Shown: positions 1 to 12,058, numbered from the stretch's first letter. The stretch: 64,000 nt of DNA from Smallanthus sonchifolius (GCA_023525975.1 CM042034.1:27926779-27990778); one strand, 5' to 3'. A program made the numbers and translations. Notes: generated from the sequence alone by a model not told the origin.

Positions 1-21
1 TGTGAAGCTAAAATATCTATA

Positions 22-414
22 TCTATACTATATAATAAATAAAGGTTTTTTCATGTCACGTGTCGCCTCCACATTTTTTCCCGTATCTCTCTCTTATTAA
101 ATGCACATTTATCTTTTAACAAAAATATATATTTAAAGAAAATATTAACTATACTAATAAAACACATTTATTTTAAATTATTTTTTATGAAACTTTGAAA
201 TCTAATTATGTAACTTTAGATTCAATCAAATAATAAATGAAAATTAAATTAAATAGTACTTAATTTATTTTCGAAACACAATTATATTTTAGTTTTTATT
301 TTCTATCTTTAGTATATGATACATTTTTACACATGTAAAATATACACATAAGGATTTAAATTTTTTGTTTATTGATATTTTTCACCCCGTGTGTATACAC
401 GGGATCTAAACTAG
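22..414 (+). mobile_element. Non-autonomous Helitron, family 1, copy 1
   Basis: The element opens with TCTATACTATATAATAAATA after an A and closes with CTAG before a T, which is the Helitron A^TC...CTRR^T rule. A hairpin, CCCGTGT/ACACGGG, sits just before the 3' end. It is about 393 bp and has no coding capacity. The same ends recur at 1220-1665, 11134-11534 and 15010-15438, which defines a family. It would need a RepHel protein supplied in trans, and none is encoded in this window. Confidence 0.8.
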
Positions 415-599
415 TTGTTGGAATATCTAAAAGAAATAGACATTTTTAACGTTTATTTACTTAACACTTTTTAGATCTTATGTTGTGGTTAATAAACATT
501 GTATTGTCTCTCTAGGCTTTTGCCTTAGGCTAATAAACAAGAAATACGAGTGACAAACATTTTTAAATTCGTGATATAGATGGATTGTATTCAATGTAG

Positions 600-842
600 A
601 GTATTTTTTAGGTGTCACTGGTTATATCGGCTAATGGTAATGTGCTGGTACCGTGAAAAATGAGATCACACCGACTGAAAAATTATATAACTGTCTTTAT
701 CTATGTTTCGATCTCCACAACCGAGTCGCCATAACTTCATACGTTTCTTCTATATATTTAACCAAGTTTCTTTTTGTGTTTAGTCATGTTAATGTCACTG
801 GCTCAACCGTTTAAGGTTCATCTCTCGCGGCTAATTTTCTAG
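600..842 (+). mobile_element. Helitron-like 3' segment, family 2
   Basis: A segment with the phrases GTTTCGATCTCCACAACCGA and ACTTCATACGTTTCTTCTA ends TCTCGCGGCTAATTTTCTAG before T. The same block, with the same CTAG|T end, is at 11560-12058. Degenerate versions lie at 5040-5539 and 29290-29520. The 5' boundary is not clear, so the start is approximate. Confidence 0.45.
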
Positions 843-879
843 TTTACCTCATTACCTTCGTTTAAAATCTTCATAAAAT

Positions 880-3735
880 CATAATTTAATTCTTAAACCC
901 AATAAAAACAAAGATACACGATTAAATTAACTGTTTTTTAAGTTATTTATAAGGAATTACAGTTGAAATTATCATTTTTGTAACTAAAATCAATATAAAT
1001 TATATATATTTCAAATTATGTTTTTGAAAAGTAATTTTAGGACGGATGAATTAATATAAATATTTTTGTTAACAATAAAGCTAAACCAATATAAATAACT
1101 TTAGTTAATATGAAAAGATTCATATATAATTAACTCATATCTTTATGTTTAATTGGCTAATTGCCTTTTAATTATCACGATTTCATAACATTGTATCATT
1201 TGATTATTTTTATAGTGAACTAGCTTAGATCCCGTGTATTACACATGGGTGAAAAATATCAATACATTAAGTTCTTAAATCTATATATACATATTTTACA
1301 GTTATAGTAATCTATTACATATATTAAGGATATAAAACAAAATTCAAAATATGTAAAAATTAATATATATATATATATAATTGGGTTTTGAAAATACGTT
1401 AATTATTATTTAATGTAATTTGATTTTCATTTATTATTTGATTGAAGATAAAAAGTTACATAATTATATTTCAAAGTTCTTTATAATAAGAGACAATTTA
1501 AAATAAATGTGTTTTATTTCTATAACTAGTATTTTATTTAAAAATATATTATTATTAAAAGATGCATGTGTATTTAATAGGAGAAAAAAACGGAAAAAAA
1601 ATGATGAGAATGAATATGGCGACGACACGTGGCATGAAAAACCTTTATTTATTAGATAGTATAGATAGATATGTTGCTGACCATGTAACTTTAGTTAATA
1701 TTTATTCATATTAGGAGCAGATTTTAATTTAAATAACTTTAGTAATAATTATTTTATTTAGAAATACATTATCCCAATTAATTACTTCATATAAATATCA
1801 GATATAATTAACTCATGTTTATGTTTAATTATTTTTCAAAATATCACGATCCTACATGTTTTAATTAAAAAAGTTGGTTTACATTAAGATTGAGTAGATT
1901 TTAATTTAAATAACTTTAGTTAATATATTTTTTTATATATTAGGAGTAGATTTTAGTTAAATATTTATTTATAGTTTATAATAGGAGTGCATTTTAATTT
2001 AAATAACTCTATAATATTTTATTTAATCAATCATTTAATTTTGTTTGAGTACGAGGTGGAATTTTGATTTATTGTTTAATTACAAGCAAAAATATTTTGT
2101 TATTTAGAAATACATTATTTCCCTCATCAGCTTCGTTTAAAATCTTACCAAAATCATAAAAGGAGCTTTGAATAAATTAATTAATTATTATAAGCAATAA
2201 AAAAAGATACACGATTGAATTAACAATTTTTCAAGTTATTTTATTTCTGTAAGGAATTATGGTTAAATTTAGCTTTTTCTTAAGTAAAATCTATACAATA
2301 AATAAATAAATATATAATTATGTTTTTGAAAAGTAATTTTGGAACGAATGGATTAATGTAAATATTTTTGTTATGTAAATTAAAACCATGGATGCCAAAT
2401 ATAGGTGATGGAATTCAAATAGATAATCAAAACAAATAATATTAATAACTGAAATATCGTGGGATATCTAAGAGATTACAATTCATAATAAAATAATAAT
2501 GTTTACCGATCTCTAACCAATTAAGTTAATAATGAAAAAAAGTAACGTATGCAAATAGGCCTAGCAGAATGTGACATATTTGAAAGAGATTGGGTACTTG
2601 AAAGTATTTGAGTATGAAAAGATGATGGCTTAACCACTTTTCAACGGTTGACCATTGTTGACCAAACAATATCATAAGAGAGTCTCTTGAAGACTTTTGG
2701 GTTGACTAATCTCGCTTAAGCAAATGCATCACAGTGAAAATGGATATTTGAAAGTCCACAATTTGATAGACAAGTGTTGACTATTTGGACTGTGTATACT
2801 GGTATCTCATGTTGTGATTGTGTGGTTTGTCCAATGCTCAAGTCTCACGATGTACAAGATGGCCCTGCATACAGTTTGATTCAATTTTTTTACTTATTTA
2901 TTTCTGCATGCATGTGTTACAAAATTAGAAAATTTTACCCTTATGAAACTCTTGTGGTTTCACATCAGAAGTTATAGTAATATTGTTGTTGTAATCTTTC
3001 CCGAGCAAATACATACCCGATGAAGATGATGATGTTGCTGCATGTTGAGTAATTAACATATATTAATGTCATGAAATATTGCATGTTAACAATAATTAAT
3101 GATATTGATTAATTAATTACCTGATAGAAACTGAACATAACACAGAACACTGATGAACACCATGAGCACATGAACAAAATTCATGATTATGAGTCTTATC
3201 TTGAGAATTATGTTGGTTACTTCAGCATGCCAATACATATATTATATATATAGAAAGGAAGATAAGTCTATTTACAGGTATAATAGGAAGAGATTCATAT
3301 ATAATTAACTCATATCTTTATGTTTAATTGTTTTTTTAAATATCACTGTTTTATTGTAAAAGTTTGTGGGCTCATTCGATTTTTTAGTGAATATTAAGCC
3401 GTTAATATTTATTTATATTAGGAGTAGATTTTAATCAATTAATTTAATTTGTTAAGTACGATGTGGAATGTTGATTTATCGTTTGATTTAAAGCCAATAT
3501 ATTTGCTATTTAGAGATACAAGATCCCATTTACCTCATTAGCTTCGTTTAAAATATTCACAAAATCGTAAATTAATACTTAAAACCAATAAAAACAAAGA
3601 TACACGATTGAGTTAATTGTTTTTCAAGTTAGTTTAAATTATATATATATATTTCAAATTATGTTTTTGAAAAGTAATTTTAGGACGGATGAATTAATAT
3701 AAATATTTTTGTTAACAATAAAGCTAAACCACAAT
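880..3735. repeat. Three degenerate copies of a ~200-bp AT-rich repeat
   Basis: Roughly 880-1140, 2140-2400 and 3540-3735 share a block with AAAGATACACGATTGAATTA and, further on, GAAAAGTAATTTTAGGACGG. The stretches 1007-1086 and 3651-3730 are almost the same base for base. Between the copies, 1666-2140 and 2400-3540 are AT-rich with no convincing exon, RNA gene or complete element. The copies are probably internal parts of old Helitron-like elements. Confidence 0.5.
1220..1665 (-). mobile_element. Non-autonomous Helitron, family 1, copy 2
   Basis: This is a reverse-strand copy. On the minus strand it begins TCTATACTATCTAATAAATA and ends with the CCCATGTGTAATACACGGG hairpin followed by CTAG|T. 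The hairpin and both terminal rules are intact. It is slightly longer than copy 1 (446 bp) because of internal AT-rich length differences. Confidence 0.75.
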
Positions 3736-3896
3736 AAATAACTTTTATTCCGTTTCTTTTAAAAAATAATAATAATTTGAATTGTGTTTCTTTTTATTAA
3801 TATTTGGTAATAATTGTTTTAATCAATTATTTTTGGTAAATACGAATTTTGATCTATTGTTAATTTCAAGCAAATATATTTGCTTTGGTAAGCAAT

Positions 3897-4287
3897 GTTT
3901 TGAAACTCGGACCGGACCGGCCGACCGGGAACCGGTGGTCTAACCGGTCCGGTTACATATGTTGAACCGGTCTTGCAGCGAACCGGTGGTCGGACCAGAC
4001 GAACCGGCGGTCGGACCGGAAACCGGGTGGTTGGACCGGGCGAACCGCTTGACTTTTTTTTTTAATCTTTTTTAAGTCTCTTGGCATCGTATTTCGTAGG
4101 TAATTGTTAGTTTAAAATTATTGGAATTGAGTTGTTTGTGGTTTTTGAAAGGATTAATGGTTGTTTGGATTGATATATTTTTATAATATTTATGACGTCG
4201 TCCGGTTCTTAAATCCGGTCCGACCGGTCGGACCGGTAAGGAGACCGGTTCGACGTCCGGTCCGGTTCTGAAAATATTGTTGGTAAG
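3897..4287. mobile_element. MITE with CCGG-rich ends
   Basis: Both ends are packed with ACCGGTCCGG-type subterminal repeats (3910-4050 and 4205-4270) around an AT-rich core. The outer ends, AATGTTTTGAAACTCGGACC and the reverse of GGTTCTGAAAATATT, form an imperfect terminal inverted repeat of about 20 bp. Dense subterminal GC repeats recall the ends of the hAT element at 22397-25291, but the sequences differ. No coding capacity. Confidence 0.55.
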
Positions 4288-5070
4288 GTCTCTGCCATTT
4301 GTCATCGAAAATAAAAAATTCAACATTTATTAAACTATCAATACTAACCTTTTAACTTTCTAAAATGTTATTTTTACCCCTCAAGTTTTTAAATTTATTT
4401 GTCACCAATCAAAACTTACCCCCAACTTTGTTAAACTATTAAAACTAACTCTTTAACATTGTAAAATATAATTTTGACTCCTTAAGTTTTTAAAGTTTAG
4501 AGTTTACCTTCTTTTAGTATACATAATCTGATTTTTTTCTCAATAACTTTCCTTCGTTAATTAAAAAAAAAGTAATAATTTGTGGTTGTGTTTAATTTTT
4601 TTCTTGGCCTCCCAGTATAAATTTTGATAAAAACATTGTTGTTTTCAAAACATGGTGTTTTTTAGGTATCGTGGGTTATTTGGCATTTGTCATCGACAAA
4701 AAAACCCTTCAACTTTACTAAATTGTCTATACTAACCCTTTAAGTTTCTAAAATGTTATTTTTACCCCTCAAGTTTTTAAATTTATTTGCCACCAATAAA
4801 AACCTACCCCTAACTTTGTTAAACTGTCAAAACTAACCCTTTAATATTGTAATATGTAACTTTGACTACTTAAGTTTCTAAAGTTTAGAGTTTACCTCAT
4901 TTTATTATACATAATCTGATTTTTTTCAGAATAACTTTCCTTCGTTAATTTAAAAAAAAAGTAATAATTTGTAGCTGTGTTTAATTTTATTTTTCTTGGA
5001 GTCCCGGTATAAATTTTGGTAAAGACATAGTTGTTTTCAAAATAGGGTGTTTTGTAGGTATCGTGGGTTA
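4286..5070. repeat. Tandem duplication of ~390 bp
   Basis: Two adjacent units, about 4286-4676 and 4682-5070, share the order CATTTGTCATCGA, then TTATTTTTACCCCTCAAGTT, then TTTCCTTCGTTAATT, then GTTGTTTTCAAAA and AGGTATCGTGGGTTATTT. By eye they are roughly 90 percent alike. The unit is part of Helitron family 2, since the same block lies inside the element at 29041-29520. Confidence 0.65.
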
Positions 5071-5539
5071 TTTCGATTGACGGTAATATGTTGGTACCAT
5101 GAAGATTGAGAATGACTCCGACTGAAAAACATCTGTATCATTATATAACTGTCTTTTATTTGTGATTCGATCTCCACAACTGACTAACCGTGACTTCATA
5201 CATTTCTTTTATGTATTTAACAACGTTTCTTTTTTTATTTTAGGCATGTTAGTGTCACCACCACAACCTTTTAAGGTCCGCCTCCTACCTTTTATTATCG
5301 TAGGTTATAGCGACTGACAGTAACATGTTGGTACCGCGAATAATGAAACCGATACCGATTGAAGAACGTCAGTGTCGTTATACAACAGTTTTCTATCCAT
5401 GTTTCGGTCTCCAGAACCGAGTCGTCACAACTTCATGTTAATATTACCGCCGCAAATGTACGTAACCAAGTTTGCAAAGCGGTATTGACATCCCCCCGCA
5501 ACGCGCGCGCGTGGGTGGGGGGGGGGGGGCAAATACTAG
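5040..5539 (+). mobile_element. Helitron-like 3' segment, family 2, with G-run
   Basis: It contains two successive copies of the family 2 motif GGTACC...GACTCCGACTGAA (about 5090 and 5330). It ends CCGCAACGCGCGCGCGTGGG, a run of 14 G, then CAAATACTAG before T. A GC-rich hairpin followed by CTAG|T fits a Helitron 3' end. The short reading frame across it is not a gene. Confidence 0.5.
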
Positions 5540-5827
5540 TTTTTCATCAATCTAAACATAAACCAAAATTAAGATATATGATTTTGTTATGTTTCGTTGA
5601 ATAACAATACATAACACTTCTGAGATTTTCATTTTCTTCTATAGTACTAGCAAAATACATAGTCGTGGTGACGATTGAGAGTAATGTAATAGTATAGTTT
5701 AATTAATAAGCAATACAATATACATATATTATATATAGAAAAAAAGGTTACATCGAGTGCCTAAATAATCACAGTTTGAAGACTAACGTGTGGAAAAAGA
5801 TGACCCGTATACTATAATACCTCATAT

Positions 5828-7775
5828 TCATGGAGCCCCGACGGTGCCGGTTTTCCTCAACTTGGCACGAGTATCTTCAGTGCTTCCAGCAGAAGCTGCA
5901 GATGATGCCTTGTTGTCTGTTTGTGCCTGTTATATCATTTCATAACTCTTATATATACTACTGATGTATAAAAATAATTAAAATAAAAAATTTAGTAATT
6001 TTAGACATTCCAATGATTTTGTGTAGAAAAAGAAGGGATATGATCCAAGTTGATGTCAATTTGGACTCGAGCCGATAACAATACAAGGTCAATCTGAGCG
6101 AGCCATGTGAGCTTAGCGCGTATTCAACTTGAAATGCTAATAGCTCATAAATTAAGCTCGATTTTTGAATTTGATGATTTTGGATTAAGTTTTAAATAAC
6201 AAGCTAACAAACAATATGAAACTATACATACATATCTTAAATAGCAAACTACCAATATAGAATTAAAAGAAATGAGAAATCAATTATGAGCTTAAAATTT
6301 ACATGAGGCAACGACTCATACAATTATAAGAGACACTTAGGTCGAGCCAAATTTAATCGACGCTTTAATAAACTAATTACAAGCGAGCTACAACTCGCAG
6401 GATATTTCCTTAGATAAATTATAAAGGAAAAAATGGTTCTTTGGACATGCAATAGTAGTGTTTTTTCCTTTTATAGTATAGTAAAAAAACTAATCTTTTA
6501 TAATTTTCTTAAAAGATCATAAAGAAAGTGTTTATGTGTCAATCAAATCCGACCACGGGTCGTATAAATCATTTCAACTGAGAACTTTTAACCCATTACG
6601 CTAACTCTTTTTAAGGGGTAAGTTATGGAATATAAGGATGGATTTAAACAATCAAGAGACTTATGAAATGAATCATACCGGAGGTCTTTGTATAGATTGT
6701 GACATGACTATTTGTAGAATATCAAAAGCCCTTGTTTGAGCATAGGCTAAAACCCTTTGGAAGTAAAGCGTTGCAGAATCCCCAGCCCGGGTTTTCAATT
6801 CGGACAGTGAACGATCAATCTCGGGTTCATGCTTTGAGATGAAGGGTTTCAAAAAGGACCCATAAATATATTTTGTTCCCTGGAATAATTAAAGAAAAAT
6901 AAAGTGAAAAAAATTCTTCAATATGATATACTTTATTTTAGATTATAATGTTTTGTAAACCGGGAAGTCAACCAGATTGTCCTCCTGGTTTATCCGATCC
7001 GATTTCAAAACATTAGAAAAAAAAACGTTACCTGTGTTTTGGGGTACCACAAGTATACGCAAATTACCAACTTTATTTCACTATACATTGGGAGCCTTCA
7101 AAATACAAGAAAAATGGAAGTAAGAATATGCAAAATTGTAACTAGATTATCCAATCATGAGTAATTGCATATAGAAAATGAACTAAATTTGATCTGATTT
7201 TGTTTTGAGCATAAATATATATGTTTTTCTTACTCTAAACGATAAAAAATAGTAAGAAATTGTTGGTTTATCTTGGTAATTACAGCTTTAGTAACTTGTA
7301 CGAATTATCGTATAAATAATTTTGTTTTTAATGTTGGAAGGTTTTTATGAACACAAAGCATAAATCAGACCAGTTTCATATCTTTTAGACTTTCAAAGGA
7401 ACGAGTGTTTGGTACCGAGTCCTTGTACCGATAGATTTGAAATCGTATTTGGTACCCATTTTTCCAAAAATTCAGTCATCATTTGTTATGAGTTTACCAT
7501 GATATTAGAGCATCACCAAACGGATCCCAGACGGTCATTGCAGCAATTATTATCCTAAAAACATTACAGTATTAAATAAGCTTGTAAATAAAATGACGTC
7601 TTGCCTTTTGAAACAAGCTAGTGATGCTTATAAATGTAAATATTTAATTATTATACCAATATTGGCACCAAAAGCGAAGTTGATCCACATCTGGTTTATT
7701 TTTCTCTATAGATTTGAAACATTCATAAGCTGGATATAAATATGCAAGCAGCAGCCTATACACATTAGGTAACAT
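5828..7775 (-). CDS. HVA22-like (TB2/DP1/REEP family) protein, 5 coding exons
   Basis: Coding exons on the minus strand are 7657-7775, 7498-7554, 7032-7095, 6679-6879 and 5828-5926. All junctions are GT-AG and the phases agree, giving 540 bp and 179 aa. Recognisable pieces are AYLYPAYECFKSIEKNKPD, QLRFWCQYW (exon 1), LPMYSEIKL and VYLWYPKTQ (exon 3), then SFLKPFISKHEPEIDRSLSE (exon 4) and a Ser/Ala-rich tail. This is the order of plant HVA22-like i/j proteins: ER membrane proteins with hydrophobic hairpins, related to yeast Yop1 and induced by ABA or stress in known members. The usual ERIGD after the second hydrophobic stretch reads WDPFGD here. The start is uncertain: the ATG at 7775 is in frame, but the family usually has a short first exon reading like MxGSFLTRxLV. 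A similar minus-strand sequence, MLGYMLNRLLVYG, lies at 8553-8589 but does not splice in frame to the next exon as I read it. Confidence 0.85.
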
Positions 7776-7887
7776 ATGTTAAATAATTGTCAATCTCTAA
7801 TCATCAACATACATTTAATTTTTTATTTTTTTTTATAAATCATTACTAATTAAGTTGCATAAATGTTTTGTTGGGAACCTGTTATAA

Positions 7888-8268
7888 ATAATCTTGTTAT
7901 TTTCGTGCATGTGGTTTGAACATTTTTGCTACTTTCATCTAAAAGTATTATTTTACTCTTACGTATTCTTGTGTTTTTCAAAACTTATCATTTTCATCTA
8001 ATTGATTAATCCCATCCATTTTTAACATTAAACGAGGGGTATTTTTGTCTTTTAACGTAAAAAATCCTTCCCCTTCAATCGCAGTGGTCATTTTTAACAT
8101 TAAAAAGACAAAAATACCCCTAATTTAACATTAAAAATGGATTGTATTAGCTAATTGGATGAAAATGACAAGTTTTGGAAAACACGAGAACACACAGAAG
8201 AAAAATAAACCCTTTGGATGAAAATGACAAAAATGACAAAATCACAAAGACGAAAATGAGTTTACTTC
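7888..8268. mobile_element. Foldback MULE-like MITE in the HVA22-like 5' intron
   Basis: The arms TTTCGTGCATGTGGTTTGAA...TTTCATC and GATGAAAATGAC...CACAAAGACGAAAATGAG face each other. Inner arms GAGGGGTATTTTTGTC and GACAAAAATACCCC are also inverted. It is a diverged relative of the 601-bp element at 21122-21722, with the same phrase order. No clear target site duplication is left. Confidence 0.6.
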
Positions 8269-8689
8269 AAAATATTAGTGATGAAACAATATGAAATTTA
8301 AAATTAAATAACCTTATGAAACAATTATAAAATGAAAAGTTACAAAAGGACCTAAAATAAGTTAGTTATTGGCTTATTGTGATTTTTTATACTAGATGAG
8401 GCTTATAACGAAATAAGTAAATAACAAGCTGTGAATTCGCTACAGGTACATCGTGTATAACACTCCATTATTGCAAGCGTATATGCTGCTTCGTGTAGCG
8501 AACAAATTGTTTTAAAAAATTAATTTAAAAAAAAAAGAGTATTTGACCAAACCATACACGAGTAGTCGATTCAGCATATATCCCAACATCTTGACCTGTT
8601 GCAAACAATTCAACGATTAATTTCTACCTTACAGGGAACGGCATTTCTAAAATAACCGTTTCTAAATCCCTAATTCATACATAACAAGA

Positions 8690-9260
8690 ACACATAAACC
8701 TAGAAATTTAAACACAATCAATAGAAATACTAATTCACATAATTAGATCGTGAAATCACGTAATATGAACTACGGTTTACATATCATGAAATCATACAGA
8801 ACAGCTACAAAATGAATAACATATAAACCTTCAATTCGAAATCACAATCAATACAAACTCTAATCATGAAACTTAAATCCTGAAATCACGTAATATGAAC
8901 TACGTTTTGCAGGTACTATTGCTTTGAGATAAACGATTTAAATATCATGAAATAGTACAGAACAGCTGCAAAAATGAAGAACACGCAAACCTAAAATTCG
9001 AAATCACAATCAATAGAAATTCTAATGAAGAAATTGAGATCGTAAAATTACGTAATATGAACTGCTATGCATACTGCATACAATCAATCGGAAATTTGAG
9101 ATAAACGATTTACACATCATGAAATCATACAGAACAGCAACAAAAATGAAGAACATACAAACCTAAAATTCGAATTCACAATCAACAGAAACTGTAACGA
9201 AGAAATTGAGATCGTGAAATTACTGAATGCAAACAACGATGCATATGATATAATCATACG
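8690..9260. repeat. ~150-bp tandem repeats in the HVA22-like 5' intron
   Basis: Three to four diverged units each carry CACGTAATATGAACTAC or a close variant, then CATGAAATCATACAGAACAG, then ATGAAGAACA..CAAACCT, then TTCGAAATCACAATCAAT. The motif ATATGAACT recurs at about 8762, 8892 and 9054. It lies between the presumed 5' UTR exon and the coding exons. An intronic minisatellite is the plain reading; an enhancing-intron role is possible but unsupported. Confidence 0.65.
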
Positions 9261-9283
9261 AAATATGAATGAGAACGGTTTAC

Positions 9284-9500
9284 CGACTATCTGAAGGAAT
9301 TGAAGAATGTTAACGAATTGCGGACGGTGGAGAAGGCGGTGCAGGCTGCAGCAACGCCGCCGTTAAGCAACGGCAAATTAACCGTTGCGACGGTGACGGA
9401 GGAGGGAGAACGGAGGAGCGATCCGAGTGGTTAGGGGAAAGCCTCTCTCTTTATTTATGGTATTTTTTTTATTTTTTGACATTAAATAAGTATTTATAAG
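9284..9500 (-). promoter_or_regulatory. Probable promoter and 5' UTR exon of the HVA22-like gene
   Basis: On the minus strand TATAAATA lies at 9491-9498. About 30-60 bases downstream there is a CT-rich stretch (AGAGAGAGGCTTTCCCC), then a GC-rich segment with no ATG, ending in TCAGATAGTCG and a GTAAACC splice donor at 9283. This composition stands out from the AT-rich surroundings and fits a plant core promoter and leader exon. The assignment to the HVA22-like gene rests on strand and proximity. Confidence 0.55.
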
Positions 9501-9627
9501 AGTCGAAAATAATTTCAGTTAATTGAATAACCACATATTCTCCTCCATCCAAATAGCAAGCTTTTTAAATGTTCAAAAACATGGACGGTTTAAATGGACC
9601 ATGTAAATTATAAATTATATTTTTTTT

Positions 9628-10663
9628 TAGTAAATTACAAAAATTATTCCTTATGTTTATATCATTTTTTACTCTATATCCTTTAGTCTAAAAAATGTCG
9701 GAGAATATCTTTACATTTTTTTTTGCAGTTTACGTCCTTTAGCCTAAAGGGCGTTAACTTTTTCAGTTAAATTCAGTCATGTGTCTTACACATGAGAGTG
9801 TTTTGGTATTTTTATCCACAAGAATTGCAGCACAATGGAACCACCACCACCCCCACCTTCCACCACCCTCCACAATTGTCAACACCATCACAGACACCAT
9901 AAGTAACCACTGCCCTTCATCATCACAACCACGACCACCAAGCCCCACCGGTTTTTCTAGCCAGCGACAACCACTGCCACGACCATACACCTGCCACCAC
10001 TACCACCACGAAACCCTAGCTTCCTTAATCGACCATCACCGCCATACACAAGCCACCACATGTAACTACCACCACGAAACCCTAGCTTCCTTAATCGACC
10101 ATCACCGCCATACACAAGCCACCACATGTAACTACCACCACGAAACCCTAGCTTCCTTAATCGACCACCACCACCAGTTCGCCACACTCCAGCCCCCTCC
10201 CCTCTCACTGTCACCGTCGTTCACCACCACACCCACCAACAACGCCATCCCCAAATCTAAACCCTAGTTTTTTCTTGCCAACGACAAACACGGAAAATCC
10301 AGACCATATCTGAACGGCGGAGTCGAAGATGGTGGTTGCGAAGATGGTGGTGGTGCTCGTGGTTGCCGGAGGTTGGGGTGGTGGTGGCTGCTGGTGGAGA
10401 AAGGGTAGAGAGAAAGAGGGAGTTGAAAGAGAGAGAAAAAGTTATCTTTATATATATTCTTTTTAATTTCAGAATTTTTTTTTTGAGTAAAAAAACCAAA
10501 GCACATGACTGGATTTAACTGAAAAAGTTAACACCCGTGAGGCTAAAGGACGTAAACTGAAAAAAAAAAATAAACGTAAATGATGATCTTTGACATTTTT
10601 TGAGCTAAAGGACATACAGTGAAAAATGATATAAAGATAAAGGACGATTTTTGTAATTTACTA
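9628..10663. mobile_element. Long-TIR, Pack-MULE-like element with GC-rich core
   Basis: The terminal inverted repeats are about 165 bp (9628-9795 and 10495-10663). They begin TAGTAAATTACAAAAAT and share CAGTTTACGTCCTTTAGCCT and GTTAACTTTTTCAGTTAAAT. Flanking T-rich 9-mers could be a target site duplication but are low in complexity. The core is GC-rich and unlike the TIRs. It holds a 63-66 bp unit repeated nearly three times (about 10003-10160) that would read ETLASLIDHHRHTQATTCN. A long reading frame on the plus strand (9779-10267) is histidine/proline-rich and starts inside the TIR, so I do not call it a gene. The core looks like captured gene sequence, source not recognised. Confidence 0.65.
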
Positions 10664-11133
10664 TTTTTTTTAAAGCAAATACTCTAATTTTAGGGCCAAA
10701 TTATAAATTATCTGTTAAAAGAAATTAAGAGAGGTGATTTTTATGTAAAAACTCTCGGATTTATACATTTACACGACTTATTACTTATTTTTTTGTGTTA
10801 ATTATAATTTTTTTCTTTAAAATTTTAATTTTCATTTACTATTATTTATTTAAAAAGTTTCTTTATTTTTTGTTCTTTTAACTAACTGAAATTAAATCTT
10901 CATGTTAAGTCAAGGGCATTGTTGTATTTTTAGCTATAAAAGACTATTTTTGTAAATGCTAAAACAAATTATTATTTTTTTCTTTCCTTTTCTTATATTC
11001 TTCTTTTTAGCCAAATGCCCTCTAATAATTGCTCACATTCATATTCTGTTTAAAAAAAAACAACATATATTATCTATAATGTTGAAATGAAAATAATAAT
11101 AATAATAATAATAAAGCATGCAATTATATCTAA

Positions 11134-11534
11134 CTAGCTTAAACCCGTGTAATACACATGAGGTGAAAAATATCAATCATTAAAAGTCTTAAATCTTTAT
11201 GTGTATATTTTACAGATATAAAAATGTATTATATATAATAAGGATATAAAATAAAATTCAAAATATGTAAATTTTACTATTTAATGTAATTTGAATTTCA
11301 TTTACTATTTGATTAAAATTAAAAGTTGCATAATTAAATTTCAAAGTTTCTTATAGTAAAAGATAATTTAAAATAAATGTGTTTTATTAGTATAATTAGT
11401 AATTTCATAAAAATATATTATTATTAAAAGATATAGGTGTATTTAATAAGAAAAAGATGTGAGAAATAAATGATGAGAATAAATATATAGGCAACACGTA
11501 ACATGAAAAACCTTTATTAATTAGATAGTATAGA
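11134..11534 (-). mobile_element. Non-autonomous Helitron, family 1, copy 3
   Basis: Reverse-strand copy. The minus strand starts TCTATACTATCTAATTAATA and ends with a hairpin region (CATGTGTATTACACGGG) and CTAG|T. Both ends obey the Helitron rule. An (AAT)n microsatellite lies just outside at 11093-11114. The stretch 10664-11133 otherwise shows no gene. Confidence 0.75.
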
Positions 11535-11559
11535 TTAAATCATAAACGCAAAAATCGGC

Positions 11560-12058
11560 TCGGTTTCACAAAAGTACAAAAATGATATTAGTTTTGTCAC
11601 CGTTATGATCATATTTTATATCAATTATATTGTTATACTTGTAAAAAGAAAGTTGAAAATGTTTGTTTGATATATATTTTATCAAGATTATTCAACTATT
11701 AAAACTCTTTGTAAAACAACCAATAATATACCTAACTGACAGTTTTACCCGTCGTGTGTTATGGCGGGTTCGAAACGTCCCTAACTCGAATTCTCGTGTC
11801 TTTTATCTTTGTTTCGATATCCACAACCGTCCGGTTATAACTTTATACGTTTCTTTTATGTGTTTAACTACGATTCTGTTTGTGCTTAGCCACGTTAATG
11901 TCAATGCCTCAAACGTTTAAAGTCTGCTTCCCGCCTCGGAGCGCGAGGTAAACTTTATTTAATTAACTTTGTTTCTTTTGTGTTTATCCACGTTAATGTC
12001 GTCGTCTTAACCATTTAAATTCCGTTTTCCGCCATGGAGCGTGGGACAAAATTTCTAG
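11560..12058 (+). mobile_element. Helitron-like 3' segment, family 2
   Basis: It carries the family 2 block GTTTCGATATCCACAACCG...TTATACGTTTCTTTTATGTG, followed by two partial repeats of the CGCCTCGGAGCGCGAGG / CGCCATGGAGCGTGGGAC hairpin. It ends ATTTCTAG before T at 12058, 180 bp upstream of the transporter start codon. It may therefore overlap that gene's promoter. Confidence 0.5.

Noticed and set aside
2774..2977. 67-codon frame with several cysteines
   Set aside because: The start is not an ATG in a good context, no family is recognised, and the surrounding DNA is repeat-like.
8690..9260. Spaced repeats resembling an array
   Set aside because: Units are diverged throughout, with no short exact repeat and unique spacers. 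Not CRISPR, and the DNA is eukaryotic.
9779..10267. 162-codon plus-strand frame, His/Pro-rich
   Set aside because: It starts inside a transposon TIR, is made of tandem repeats, and the other strand and frames are equally open. Treated as part of the Pack-MULE-like core.
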